NCBI GenBank assembly: GCA_020636495.1
Contig: JACJXQ010000008.1
Location: forward strand, 186,001 to 250,000
From: Chitinophagales bacterium
GTDB taxonomy: Bacteria; Bacteroidota; Bacteroidia; Chitinophagales; Chitinophagaceae
Reading direction: 5' to 3'
Length of the DNA stretch: 64,000 nt
The position numbers and the translations under genes were made by a program. How positions within the stretch are numbered: position 1 is the stretch's first letter; each line of letters opens with the position of its first letter. The notes below the pieces were generated by a model. It was not told where the DNA came from, searched no databases, and saw nothing but the letters and a program-made list of their open reading frames with translations. Shown piece by piece: positions 1 through 8,660 of the stretch.

Positions 1-194
1 AGAACCGCTATATGTCCGGCTTCGTGCAACAGGTCTCCAGGAGTTAACAGCATGACCGTATCATACACAATATGTCCCTCTACTATATCTATACCCGGTA
101 CAAATGTATACTGGTCCACAATTCCCTTATCGCAAGGTATCCCTATATCATTAATAAATCCTGTGATCTTCTGTAGTAACTTCTCCTCACTCAT
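1..194 (-). CDS. HEAGH-motif protein, partial (3' end outside window)
   Basis: The reverse strand from the ATG at 194 is open to the window edge (64 codons). It aligns along its whole length with the next gene (215-748): both have LLxKITxFIN near the start, a PGxDI block, and PGDLLHEAGHIAVL. HEAGH matches the HExxH zinc-binding motif. It lies 20 bases downstream of that gene on the same strand, so the two are a tandem duplication in one operon. The function of the family is unknown to me; a metalloprotease-like fold is only inferred from HExxH. Confidence 0.8.
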   Translation of the reverse strand, partial: MSEEKLLQKITGFINDIGIPCDKGIVDQYTFVPGIDIVEGHIVYDTVMLLTPGDLLHEAGHIAV

Positions 195-214
195 GCACCT
201 GCAAAGGTACTTAT

Positions 215-748
215 TTAATTCTGGCGCAGCCAATACTGCATTGCCGGATAAAGGATATCACCTCCGGTTCCATCGTGCTGACGCTCGTTTGTCATACCAA
301 ACCATTGCAACATACTTACACCAAAATAGTGTTCCCTTCTGAAGTTGTCGATAATATTATCAGCATCACCTTTGTATCCCTGATCGTGAAAAACTACTTC
401 CGGGTCAATATCAAGGTGTTTAAGAGCCGCCCAGCTCCATGCAATCGCGGATAATTCAGCACCTCCTGGATCCAGGTCGCCGGAAACCTCCGGACTTGTC
501 ACATCTTTTCTATCCTGTTCTTTTAGCACCGCTATATGACCCGCTTCATGCAGAAGGTCCCCCGGACTTAATAATTGATCAGCATCATATACTATACCAC
601 CATTGATTATGTCTACTCCCGGTAAAAATGAATCTCTTTTTACAGAAGACGGCTTGCACGATATGCCAATTGAATTGATGAATTCAGTTATTTTATTTAA
701 CAGCTCAATATTATTAGTATTCTGTTCCATGTTCGTATTATTCAACAT
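215..748 (-). CDS. HEAGH-motif (zincin-like) protein, tandem paralogue
   Basis: This is a 177-residue soluble protein without signal peptide. Residues 67-71 (HEAGH) fit the HExxH metal-binding helix of zincins, and E98 in the following GGAELSAIAW stretch could supply a third ligand. A second possible start is Met7 (730); the first start overlaps the stop of the upstream oxygenase gene by 11 bases, which suggests translational coupling. A partial paralogue follows at 1-194. I do not recognise a named family; peptidase activity is a guess from the motif. Confidence 0.75.
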   Translation of the reverse strand: MLNNTNMEQNTNNIELLNKITEFINSIGISCKPSSVKRDSFLPGVDIINGGIVYDADQLLSPGDLLHEAGHIAVLKEQDRKDVTSPEVSGDLDPGGAELSAIAWSWAALKHLDIDPEVVFHDQGYKGDADNIIDNFRREHYFGVSMLQWFGMTNERQHDGTGGDILYPAMQYWLRQN

Positions 749-1445
749 CCATGTTTTGTTCCATTTCTTTTGCTAATTGTAAGGCAGCATCCGTACCCAT
801 GTTTTTCAATTCGTTTATCATCATCAGCTTTTCATCTTTTGAAAACTGTTCCGGTACGGATATTCGTTTCATCGTCTCTTCATCGCAGGTTGTAAACAAT
901 TTGTGTATCCAGTCATTAACAACACAATCGACTACAAGATGTATCCTGTCAGTAACTCCATAATTAGCTAATCTGTGCTTCAGATTAAAGTTCATGTACC
1001 AACACTCTCCCACCTCCGGATATACAGGTTCTTCCTCAATGTAAAATTCAACCTTTTCATTTGTAATGAGTGGAACATGAATTCGGATCTCTCCTTCTTC
1101 ATAACACAGGCCTTGGTCTATATGCTCATTTATTATCGCACCTGGCCTCAGGTTCAGCACTCTAACAGATGTCTTCTCGCATTGGAACATGTCTATGGCA
1201 TGCCTGATATGCGGACAGAGTTGCATCAGTTCTGTATCGCGAAATGAAGATGCATTTACCTGAATAGCACTGGCATTTGTTATACTGCCATTAATTGAGC
1301 GTAATGGTATGGCTTTCCAATCGCCTGAATAATCATTCTGATTATAGTGTGGTAACCATGCCTCAGCAAGTGCTAAAACATCCTGCAGCATGGAAGTAGT
1401 ATCAAAATGAAAAGGTAGTTTTGCGTATTTGATGAGTGTTTTCAT
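738..1445 (-). CDS. Aspartyl/asparaginyl beta-hydroxylase-domain protein
   Basis: This 235-residue protein has the layout of the Asp/Asn beta-hydroxylase cupin family (Fe(II)/2-oxoglutarate oxygenases). H108-x-D110 (NEHIDQ) and H157 (LKHRLAN) are the likely iron ligands, and R167 is the likely 2-oxoglutarate anchor. The preceding LRPGAxIxxHxD stretch is typical of the family. No signal peptide is visible, so it should act in the cytoplasm. It sits between a PKHD oxygenase gene (15 bases upstream) and the HEAGH protein (11-base overlap). The substrate is unknown. Confidence 0.85.
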   Translation of the reverse strand: MKTLIKYAKLPFHFDTTSMLQDVLALAEAWLPHYNQNDYSGDWKAIPLRSINGSITNASAIQVNASSFRDTELMQLCPHIRHAIDMFQCEKTSVRVLNLRPGAIINEHIDQGLCYEEGEIRIHVPLITNEKVEFYIEEEPVYPEVGECWYMNFNLKHRLANYGVTDRIHLVVDCVVNDWIHKLFTTCDEETMKRISVPEQFSKDEKLMMINELKNMGTDAALQLAKEMEQNMDVE

Positions 1446-1460
1446 AGCTTACTTAAATTA

Positions 1461-2147
1461 TTACAAGTCTGTCCACATTCTTACCAGGTTGCTATATACC
1501 TGCAACAAAGCAATATTTTCCGGTCCGCTCAGGTCTTTTGCTGCAATGGCTTCCTGCAGCGACTGTAATTGAAAAAGTATCTCCCGTTGTGCAGTATCCT
1601 TAACTAACGACTGCATCCAGGTAACGGCCGCAACCCTTTCACCATCTGTAACAGGCCTTACACGATGCAACTTTGTTGTGGGGTAGATGATAGCACCACC
1701 TTTATTCAGTTTATACAAAACATTACCCCCAGGCATCTCAATTTCCAGTTCCCCGCCTGTATATGTAGCGGGATCGCTCAAAAACACTGTAATACTCAAG
1801 TCTACCCGGATCGTATATTCTATGGTCATAATGGGGCTATCTGTGTGCCAGCCATAATTCATACCATTATTATACTTGCTGATAATAGGTGGCAACACGG
1901 CTTTAGGCATAGCTGACGCCCTAATCAAAGAATTTTTTGATATAGCTCCGAGAATGAGCTGTTGTATGTCTCTCCTTGCGTTACTGCCCTGGGCCTGTAA
2001 ATTGGTCTTTGCTTCTTTTGCAGCTCCGGTGGCTGTTTTCTTACCATCTTCGAAAGTAATACCGGAGAGCAGTTTGTCTATCTTTTCGAGTTCTTCATTA
2101 CCTAACAAAGACTTTATTTCTAATATGGATGACTGCATTCGTATCAT
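1461..2147 (-). CDS. PKHD-type Fe(II)/2-oxoglutarate hydroxylase (PiuC/YbiX-like)
   Basis: A 228-residue protein with the PiuC/YbiX pattern: H101-T-D103 (YGWHTDSP) and H161 (TTKLHRV) as iron ligands, and R171 in the DGERVAAVTWMQS block as 2-oxoglutarate ligand. The C-terminal helix (residues 180-228) is also family-typical. Met1 and Met4 are both possible starts. PiuC homologues usually stand beside siderophore receptors; here the partner genes are a second oxygenase and two HEAGH proteins instead. It appears to be the first gene of this minus-strand operon. Confidence 0.88.
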   Translation of the reverse strand: MIRMQSSILEIKSLLGNEELEKIDKLLSGITFEDGKKTATGAAKEAKTNLQAQGSNARRDIQQLILGAISKNSLIRASAMPKAVLPPIISKYNNGMNYGWHTDSPIMTIEYTIRVDLSITVFLSDPATYTGGELEIEMPGGNVLYKLNKGGAIIYPTTKLHRVRPVTDGERVAAVTWMQSLVKDTAQREILFQLQSLQEAIAAKDLSGPENIALLQVYSNLVRMWTDL

Positions 2148-2230
2148 AGTGATTGTACTTTGGATAAAAATAGCAATTCAGTTGATATAGTCGTTTATTT
2201 ATGTAGATGATTTTATGGCAACCCACCCCC

Positions 2231-2268
2231 CAAAAAAAACAGGACCTCATTTACGAAGCCCTGTTTTG
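2231..2268 (-). terminator. Rho-independent terminator of hppD
   Basis: On the minus strand, AAAACAGG and CCTGTTTT form a stem with a loop of about 14 bases, followed by a run of T residues. It lies about 27 bases past the hppD stop and separates the tyrosine-catabolism genes from the oxygenase operon. Confidence 0.7.
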
Positions 2269-2294
2269 TTTACAAGAAATAAATTGTGCTTTGG

Positions 2295-3452
2295 TTAAAG
2301 TGTACCCCTGCGGGCCTGTTCTGCTTCTATTGATTCGAACAACGCTTTGAAATTGCCTTTACCGAAAGATTTGGCTCCTTTACGTTGAATGATCTCAAAG
2401 AACAATGTTGGTCTGTCTTCTACAGGTTTTGTGAATATCTGCAAAAGGTAGCCTTCCTCATCACGATCGACCATGATACCTAACTCTTTAAGTATCTTCA
2501 AATCTTCTGCTATATCACCTACCCTGTCTGCCACTGTATCGTAATACGTACCAGGAACATGTAAAAACTCAACACCTCTTCTCCTCATTTCTGATACTGT
2601 AAATACAATATCATCAGTAGCCACTGCTATATGCTGGCAACCCGGGCCTTCATAAAAATCCAGGTATTCTTCTATCTGCGACTTTTTCAAACCGGCAGCC
2701 GGCTCATTTATCGGGAACTTGATACGACCATTACCATTGGTCATCACCTTACTCATAAGCGCAGTGTATTGAGTCGAGATATCTTTATCATCAAAGGTTA
2801 CCAGGTTGGCAAAACCCATTACGTTAGCATAAAACTCAGCCCATTTGTTCATCCCCCCCAGCTCTACATTTCCTACCATGTGGTCGATATATTTCAACCC
2901 CATTGTGCCGGGATTATACTCAGATTCCCATTTCACAAAACCAGGGAGGAAAACACCATTGTAATTTTTGCGTTCTACAAATATGTGTACTGTTTCACCA
3001 TAAGTATGTATACCAGCCCGCATTACTTCACCATGTTCATCTTTTTCTACTACCGGTTCAAAATATGATACCGCACCACGTTTAGTAGTTTCCTCATAAG
3101 CTTTGCGTGCGTCATCTACCCACAAGGCAATAACCTTTATGCCATCACCATGTTTCTTTATATGTTCAGATACCGGATTGTCAGACCTTAACGGAGTTGT
3201 AAGTATTAGTTTTATCTTATCCTGTTTCAGTACATACGATACCCTGTCACGCAATCCTGTTTCAAGCCCTGCATATGCAAACGATTCAAAACCAAAAGCG
3301 GTTTTATAAAAATGTGCAGCCTGTTTGGCATTACCCACATATAATTCCACATAGTCAGTGCCATTTATCGGCAGAAAATCCTGAGCTTTATCAAATATTT
3401 TCTCAAGCCCGTAGTTGTAGTTGGTGGCTTCTTTTAATGTTGATGTGTCCAT
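2295..3452 (-). CDS. hppD: 4-hydroxyphenylpyruvate dioxygenase
   Basis: This enzyme converts 4-hydroxyphenylpyruvate to homogentisate in tyrosine catabolism. The 385 residues comprise two vicinal-oxygen-chelate (glyoxalase-fold) domains. The expected iron ligands are visible: H191 (KYIDHMVGN), H274 (GCQHIAVAT) and E353 (LFFEIIQR). The C-terminal GAKSFGKGNFKALFESIE block gates the active site in the family. It follows hmgA by 30 bases on the same strand, so the two consecutive pathway enzymes form an operon ending at the terminator at 2231-2268. Confidence 0.97.
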   Translation of the reverse strand: MDTSTLKEATNYNYGLEKIFDKAQDFLPINGTDYVELYVGNAKQAAHFYKTAFGFESFAYAGLETGLRDRVSYVLKQDKIKLILTTPLRSDNPVSEHIKKHGDGIKVIALWVDDARKAYEETTKRGAVSYFEPVVEKDEHGEVMRAGIHTYGETVHIFVERKNYNGVFLPGFVKWESEYNPGTMGLKYIDHMVGNVELGGMNKWAEFYANVMGFANLVTFDDKDISTQYTALMSKVMTNGNGRIKFPINEPAAGLKKSQIEEYLDFYEGPGCQHIAVATDDIVFTVSEMRRRGVEFLHVPGTYYDTVADRVGDIAEDLKILKELGIMVDRDEEGYLLQIFTKPVEDRPTLFFEIIQRKGAKSFGKGNFKALFESIEAEQARRGTL

Positions 3453-3482
3453 ATTTGAAAGTTTTTATGTTCCTTAAGAATA

Positions 3483-4646
3483 TTATGCTTCTTCAGGCAA
3501 CCATGATCTATAGTAATCTCTGACTTCTATATTCATGGCTTCCTTGGTAATCATCATCGGCTGGAAAGGATCTATCATCACGGCTAGCTCTTTCGTCTCT
3601 TTTTGCCCGATACTCCTTTCAATAGCTCCGGGGTGAGGACCGTGCGGTATTCCCCCGGGATGAAGTGTTATTTGTCCCTTTTTAATGTTGTTCCTGCTCA
3701 TAAAATCACCATCGACGTAATAAAGTATTTCATCTGAGTCAATATTACTGTGATGATATGGAGCCGGGATTGCATCGGGATGATAGTCATATAAACGAGG
3801 TACGAATGAGCATACCACAAACCCAGCACTCTCAAAACTCTGATGTATAGGTGGTGGCATGTGTATACGGCCTGTCAAAGGCTCAAAGTTGAAAATTGAA
3901 AAAGTATATGGATAATGATAACCATCCCAACCCACAACATCAAAGGGATGATATAAATACACATAAGGAAATATCATTCCTTTTTTCTTTATAAGTATAT
4001 CAAACTCTCCCTTTTCATCATTAGTCTCAAGATTCTGCGGGCGCTTTATATCACGTTCACAAAACGGAGAGTGCTCCTGCATTTGCCCGAAGTCGTTGCG
4101 GTAACGTTTGGGTGTGTATATTGGGGCAAATGACTCTACATACAATATTTTGTTCTGCTCACTGTCAAAATCAATTTTATAAACCGTACCTCGCGGAATC
4201 ACAATATAGTCGCCGTATTTAAATGGCAACTGACCATACATGGTGTGTAATATGCCGCTACCCTCGTGAATAAACAACAATTCATCTGCATCAGCATTTT
4301 TAAAAAAATACGGGGTAGACTTTTTAGGGGCTGCAAGTCCTATATGCAGACTGCTGTTTACAAGCAATGTTTTACGACTTTCTAAATAATCGTTGACGGA
4401 CGGAATATCTGCTCCCAGGAAACTCATGGCATTGAGGCTATTGTCCAGGGCTATTTCCGGCTTAACGGAATACGGCGCACCCTTTTGCTTAACACATGTT
4501 GGCGGATATATATGATATACCAACGAAGAAAGACTGGAAAAACCCTGCGTTCCTACTAACTCTTCCTGGAGCAATTTACCTTCGCCATCGCGAAACACTA
4601 CGTGTCTTTTGTCAGGAATGTTACCTAGAGAATGATAAAAAGGCAT
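3483..4646 (-). CDS. hmgA: Homogentisate 1,2-dioxygenase
   Basis: A 387-residue cupin dioxygenase that opens the ring of homogentisate to maleylacetoacetate, the step after HppD. The C-terminal part carries the His-rich metal region: HHSNIDSDEILYYVDGDF, followed by the HPGGIPHGPHPGA motif typical of the family. It is the first gene of a two-gene hmgA-hppD operon. The gene starts about 110 bases from the comM stop; both genes are transcribed on the minus strand. Confidence 0.95.
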   Translation of the reverse strand: MPFYHSLGNIPDKRHVVFRDGEGKLLQEELVGTQGFSSLSSLVYHIYPPTCVKQKGAPYSVKPEIALDNSLNAMSFLGADIPSVNDYLESRKTLLVNSSLHIGLAAPKKSTPYFFKNADADELLFIHEGSGILHTMYGQLPFKYGDYIVIPRGTVYKIDFDSEQNKILYVESFAPIYTPKRYRNDFGQMQEHSPFCERDIKRPQNLETNDEKGEFDILIKKKGMIFPYVYLYHPFDVVGWDGYHYPYTFSIFNFEPLTGRIHMPPPIHQSFESAGFVVCSFVPRLYDYHPDAIPAPYHHSNIDSDEILYYVDGDFMSRNNIKKGQITLHPGGIPHGPHPGAIERSIGQKETKELAVMIDPFQPMMITKEAMNIEVRDYYRSWLPEEA

Positions 4647-4754
4647 CGCTTATACTAAATGTTTGGGCAATGCTATGACAGTTTTCAAGCATATTACATG
4701 ACTTTAGTCACTGTATATGATGACAAAACTCATAAAAAGATAATGAAACTATTG

Positions 4755-5241
4755 TCAGCCACCCCATCCTTCCCTGTCCAGGCTGCGGTACTGTATAGCC
4801 TCGGCAAGGTGTTCCGGCTTTATTTCCTCGCTGCCTTCGAGGTCTGCAATAGTGCGCGATACTTTGAGTATCCTGTCGTAAGCACGGGCAGACAAGTTAA
4901 GCCTGTCCATAGCTGTTTTCAGTAATGTTTGACCTACAGGATTGATAACACATATCTCCTTCAATAACTTGCTGCTCATCTGCGCGTTGCTGTGTATGCC
5001 TTCGTTGCTTTCAAAACGCCTTGATTGTATCTCACGCGCTTTTATGACACGTCCTCGAACTGAGTCGCTCTGTTCAGAAGTTTTTGAAGATGATAGTTCG
5101 TTGAATGAAACGGGAGTTACCTCCACATGCAGGTCTATCCTGTCTAACAAAGGGCCTGATACCTTGTTCAGATATCGCTGTACCATCTGTGCAGAACAAG
5201 TACATTCTTTCTCAGGATGATTGAAGTAACCACAAGGACAT
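4755..5241 (-). pseudogene. comM: comM (YifB), 3' part, split by the island
   Basis: This is the C-terminal 161 codons of a ComM/YifB AAA+ protein. It starts mid-motif at CPCGYFNHP and continues through GPLLDRIDLHVEV to the C-terminal Mg-chelatase-type helical domain. The 5' part lies at 28,909-29,967. Joining the parts at the shared GACAT core gives ASMNPC-PCGYFNHP in frame and a total of 513 codons, the usual size of ComM. In the present arrangement the fragment has no native start; the first 12 residues of the local reading frame come from the island. ComM promotes branch migration during natural transformation in other bacteria. Confidence 0.95.
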
Positions 5242-5253
5242 AGTTGCGTTGGG
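5237..5253 (+). repeat. attL: island left end
   Basis: The core GACAT (5237-5241) is repeated directly at 28,908-28,912. It is followed, after one A, by GTTGCGTTGGG (5243-5253), the inverted complement of CCCAACGCAAC at the right end (28,897-28,907). Sequence left of the core is comM; sequence to the right is island. Confidence 0.9.
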
Positions 5254-5659
5254 CTTTTGGCAAAACAAGATTTCAATTGAAAATCAGTTGGTTATCTGTA
5301 AATCTAATCATTTAGGCGATCATATTAAAGTAAGACGCAAGTATTTAGGCTTGTTCCAAAAAGACGTTGCAGAGATAATTGGAGTATCAGAGGATTCTGT
5401 TACCTATTGGGAGAATAAAAGAAGTGAGCCACAAATCAGACATTATCCTAAAATCATAGAATTTTTAGGTTACAACCCGCATTCAACTAGTGCGGCTTCT
5501 CTGGGTTGTAGAGTCTATCAATATAGAATCAAAAACGGATTGAGTATAAAAACTCTTGCAGCGAAACTAAAAATTAATGAAAGAACTTTAGCCTCTTGGG
5601 AGCACGGTAATAATCTACCTCAATCAAGTAAGTTAGATGATCTATTAAAGTTGATATAG
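5249..5659 (+). CDS. XRE-like helix-turn-helix protein at the island left border
   Basis: 136 codons with two helix-turn-helix-like units. The first (about residues 24-60, HIKVRRKYLGLFQKDVAEII) is followed by the PKIIEFLGYNP block. The second is around residues 92-125 (YRIKNGLSIKTLAAKLKI). There is no ATG in the frame. Candidate starts are TTG at 5249, preceded by AAGGA at 5234-5238 in comM sequence, or TTG at 5288. The frame is open leftwards to 5225. In the excised circle it is in frame with, and continuous with, the recombinase gene at the right end. A role as regulator or recombination directionality factor is inferred only. Confidence 0.8.
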   Translation: MGFWQNKISIENQLVICKSNHLGDHIKVRRKYLGLFQKDVAEIIGVSEDSVTYWENKRSEPQIRHYPKIIEFLGYNPHSTSAASLGCRVYQYRIKNGLSIKTLAAKLKINERTLASWEHGNNLPQSSKLDDLLKLI

Positions 5660-5687
5660 AATGATACGTCAAAAATTGGCTTTTTGT

Positions 5688-6827
5688 CTATTCTCTTTCC
5701 TCGGGGTATAAATAATAGTAGAGCTCATTACTGCTTTCTTGTAACTTATTTCGAAGTTCAACAAGGGTATTTTCATCTTTAGTATTTCTTATTTCTTCTC
5801 TTATATCAAGATAATTTTGTATTTCATTTTTAATGTCGTTGTCTTTTTCATCAAATGAATCAGAATTAACGAACTCCGTATACTTTTTAATTAATTCGGG
5901 ATATTTGCTTGCACCATTGTTTCGTATCTCTTCGACTACTTTTTTCATAAATTCATCCTGAAAAGCAGCAGTATGTTTAGGCTCAATACTCCTTATTATT
6001 TCATAAGTGTCAGCTTCCGCAGCACGTGATGGGTATGTACTAAGGTACTCCTGATAAACTAGAAAAAGTTTATCATATTGGTTAGGTTGAATATAGTCAA
6101 AGTACCGGCTTAACCACTTCATTGGCTTAACTGTTCCTTCCCACGACCTATCGTTTTCCCATTTATCAAAGATGTAATTAATTATCAACCCTTTTGTTTT
6201 ATCTGAAAGAGTAGAAGTAGTTATTTTCAATTGGTAATCTAAGAGTTTATTTATCTGATTATTATCGTTTGTAAGGATAGTATTCCGAACCTCTTCATCA
6301 TAATCATCTGAAGCAACTTGTTCATATTCTTCAACCGTATCTCTTAATGGGGTTGGTATAATATCAAACTCTATCATTAATTCAATAACTAAACTTCCAT
6401 CTATAATCTTTATGTTATCCTTCATATCTGCCAAATAGGGGAATTCAAAATTGGCATCACTTGTGTGACCTTGAGAATTAATAAAGTATACGTAGTTAGG
6501 GAACAGTCCTGACTTACCTTTACCTCCGGGGAAAGGAACTTTAAATGCTCTAACTAATTGGTTAGCGAATTCTGTAACATTTGTTGCTCGTACTTGCTGT
6601 GCTTTAGCCTGGACTGCTATGTATTCGTTATCATAGAAAAGTTTTACATGCCTATAAAATATGAGGTCTTTACCATGCTCACCTGGTCCATGGGTATTTC
6701 TGCGAAATAATATATAACCATTCTTACTGAAAAGTGGGATTACTACTTCATCAATAAAATCATCTTCACCTACGGAGTCAAGATATTCTCGAATCTTAAT
6801 CCTATTGAATGCGTTATTTGCAATCAT
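5688..6827 (-). CDS. Putative Mrr-like restriction endonuclease
   Basis: 379 residues. The N-terminal 170 residues resemble Mrr/PD-(D/E)xK nucleases: GPGEHGKD with D54, followed by the beta strand AVQAKA with Q73-x-K75, the QxK variant of the catalytic motif. The rest is predicted to be helical and charged. It is divergent from the small gene at 6978 and convergent with the HTH gene at 5249-5659. It could act as a modification-dependent or companion nuclease of the methylases at 7.7-11.4 kb; the substrate specificity is unknown. Confidence 0.72.
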   Translation of the reverse strand: MIANNAFNRIKIREYLDSVGEDDFIDEVVIPLFSKNGYILFRRNTHGPGEHGKDLIFYRHVKLFYDNEYIAVQAKAQQVRATNVTEFANQLVRAFKVPFPGGKGKSGLFPNYVYFINSQGHTSDANFEFPYLADMKDNIKIIDGSLVIELMIEFDIIPTPLRDTVEEYEQVASDDYDEEVRNTILTNDNNQINKLLDYQLKITTSTLSDKTKGLIINYIFDKWENDRSWEGTVKPMKWLSRYFDYIQPNQYDKLFLVYQEYLSTYPSRAAEADTYEIIRSIEPKHTAAFQDEFMKKVVEEIRNNGASKYPELIKKYTEFVNSDSFDEKDNDIKNEIQNYLDIREEIRNTKDENTLVELRNKLQESSNELYYYLYPEERE

Positions 6828-6914
6828 TTTGAATAGTTTTATTATTGAATATTTGATTCAATTGCGCATTTCATCTAATATCGCAATTGTAATGTCTACT
6901 CGTATCTTTATTCT

Positions 6915-6964
6915 TCTAAAGATAATAGAAGTTAACTGTTGTCTAAAGATTATTAGAAGGTAAC
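6915..6964. promoter_or_regulatory. Twin operator-like repeats between divergent genes
   Basis: Two imperfect direct repeats of about 22 bases lie at 6915-6936 and 6942-6964 (TCTAAAGATAATAGAAG and TCTAAAGATTATTAGAAG cores). Each contains the inverted half-sites TTCT/AGAA or close variants. They sit in the 150-base divergent gap between the nuclease gene (start 6827) and the 59-codon gene (start 6978), the position expected for an operator controlling both. The regulator is not identified. Confidence 0.55.
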
Positions 6965-6977
6965 TAAATCAAAAAAA

Positions 6978-7157
6978 ATGTCTCCTCAAGAACTAGCTCA
7001 AATAGAGAACGAAATATTTACAAAACTTGTAATTGATGAACTAAAGAAACAACGTGCTGAAGGAATTACTGACTTTTTACTTGATAAGTACAGCATTGAT
7101 CAAATTACTCGTGATAAAGTGAAAAAATTTATTTCTGAAGACTCCCAAAACTCGTGA
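6978..7157 (+). CDS. Small charged protein (59 aa)
   Basis: ATG at 6978 opens a 59-codon frame ending at TGA 7155-7157. The product is rich in Lys, Glu and Asp and predicted to be helical throughout (MSPQELAQIE start, central IDELKKQRAEGI). No homologue is recognised. It lies 13 bases after the twin operator-like repeats and 60 bases before the RAMA gene, so it is probably the first gene of that small operon. A regulator or antitoxin-like role is possible but not supported by a motif. Confidence 0.55.
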   Translation: MSPQELAQIENEIFTKLVIDELKKQRAEGITDFLLDKYSIDQITRDKVKKFISEDSQNS

Positions 7158-7217
7158 TAATCTACGTTTAAAATATATGCAGTAATTTTATAGTGAGCTA
7201 AACAAGAACAGTGCAAT

Positions 7218-7523
7218 ATGGTAACAATAGGTGTGCCTGGTATTACGATAAAAGACCTTTTAGAGAAGGGTATTATTTGTGATGGTACTAAAGTGTTCTC
7301 AAATTCATCGAATATAGAAGGAACAATACAATCTAATGGAGACATTCAAATCGAAATAAAAGGCGTAACACGCATTTTCCCGTTTCCAAGCGGGGCCGCA
7401 AGAGCGGTTGAGGGCAAAAGTCTGAATGGTTGGATTTATTGGAAAATATATGATTCTGATACTCAAAGTTATAAAGAGTTAGATTTTTACCGTAAAAAGT
7501 ATCTACAAAAGCACAGTGATTAA
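7218..7523 (+). CDS. RAMA-domain protein (restriction-associated)
   Basis: This 101-residue protein consists almost entirely of a RAMA/DUF4357-like domain. It has the IKDLLEKGIICDGTKVF opening, a short beta hairpin, and the closing PSGAARAVEGKSLNGWIYWK block. RAMA domains occur in adenine methylases and restriction enzymes and are thought to help recognise DNA or modified bases. Here the domain stands alone, 160 bases upstream of a DNA methylase gene, and probably works with that cluster. Confidence 0.75.
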   Translation: MVTIGVPGITIKDLLEKGIICDGTKVFSNSSNIEGTIQSNGDIQIEIKGVTRIFPFPSGAARAVEGKSLNGWIYWKIYDSDTQSYKELDFYRKKYLQKHSD

Positions 7524-7534
7524 GGTGATCCTTT

Positions 7535-7591
7535 CCGACACCGTAAATGTGCTAATATAAAGGCATAGCTTCAGTATTGACACGGTGTTGG
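7535..7591. repeat. Inverted repeat between RAMA and methylase genes
   Basis: CCGACACCGT (7535-7544) and ACGGTGTTGG (7582-7591) pair over 10 positions with one wobble, separated by 37 bases and followed by TATCTTTTT. It could be a weak terminator for the RAMA gene or a regulatory structure ahead of the methylase. Confidence 0.4.
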
Positions 7592-7683
7592 TATCTTTTT
7601 ATATCTAACCTATCACTTCTGAGTAAATAAGGTTATATTTTTATCCAAATATTAGCATTGATATTTTCCTAATATAATAGTAA

Positions 7684-8652
7684 ATGAAAGATTTGAAACC
7701 ATATTTAGATAGTGTAATTGAAGGGGACTGCTTAGACGTAATGAAAAAAATCCCATCAAAATCAATCAATATGATTTTATGTGATTTGCCTTATGGTACT
7801 ACTCAAAACAATTGGGATAGTGTTATACCACTAGATTTATTATGGAAAGAGTATGAGAGAATAATTAAAGATAATGGTTGTATTGCATTAACTGGACAAG
7901 GGCCATTTACTGCAAAATTAATCTTGAGTAATGAGAAAATATTTAAATACAAGATTGTTTGGATTAAATCAAAGCCAACAAACTTCCTAAATGCAAAGAA
8001 ACAACCACTACGAAAACATGAGGACATCTGCATTTTCTATAAGAAACAACCAACCTATAACCCTCAAATGACTCAAGGCGCTGCCTACGATAAAGGGGTT
8101 AGAAAAGACCAATATTCTGGAAGTTATGGCGATTTTAAACCTAGACATGTAAAGAGTAACGGTGAACGATATCCTAATGATGTTTTATTTTATGAAGACG
8201 ATTTTGTTTATGTAAAAACTGCTGAATCGGAAGGGGAGGTTGTACACCCTACTCAGAAACCAATTGAGCTAGGAAGATACTTAATTAGAACTTTTACTAA
8301 CCCAGGTGATGTTGTACTAGACAATGCATGTGGAAGTGGGAGTTTTCTCGTATCAGCAGTGTTAGAGAATAGAAGATTTATTGGGATTGAGAAAAACGAA
8401 GCGCCTCTATTATTCAAAAAGAAAAAGATTGATTTAATCAAGGTTTGCAAAAAGAGGATTATTGAGGCTCGCAAAAGTTTAGTGAAAGAAAAAATTGACT
8501 CTATCCTTGATACAGAACATGAACAAGAAATTGCCAAAAAAGTCAGAACAGAACTTTATAGAAAAGTCATTAAAGACACACCACTTGAAAACGGTTTATT
8601 CGATAAGTCATATGATGCTTTGCGATTAAAAACTATCCTGAACTACCTATAA
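7684..8652 (+). CDS. Site-specific DNA methyltransferase (N4/N6 type)
   Basis: 322 residues of the beta-class N6-adenine/N4-cytosine methylase family. The catalytic motif IV is DLPY (residues 34-37, in ILCDLPYGTTQNNWD). The SAM-binding motif I comes later (about residues 208-222, VVLDNACGSGSF), followed by GIEKNE. The THP-KP-type HPTQKPIELGRYLI block precedes motif I. It is followed after 8 bases by the nuclease-methylase gene, indicating an operon. Leu in place of the first Pro of DPPY is a known variant. Confidence 0.92.
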   Translation: MKDLKPYLDSVIEGDCLDVMKKIPSKSINMILCDLPYGTTQNNWDSVIPLDLLWKEYERIIKDNGCIALTGQGPFTAKLILSNEKIFKYKIVWIKSKPTNFLNAKKQPLRKHEDICIFYKKQPTYNPQMTQGAAYDKGVRKDQYSGSYGDFKPRHVKSNGERYPNDVLFYEDDFVYVKTAESEGEVVHPTQKPIELGRYLIRTFTNPGDVVLDNACGSGSFLVSAVLENRRFIGIEKNEAPLLFKKKKIDLIKVCKKRIIEARKSLVKEKIDSILDTEHEQEIAKKVRTELYRKVIKDTPLENGLFDKSYDALRLKTILNYL

Positions 8653-8660
8653 AAAATAAT

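Noticed and set aside
52..342. Plus-strand frame at the window start
   Set aside because: It runs antisense to the two HEAGH genes, which are supported by mutual similarity and motif.
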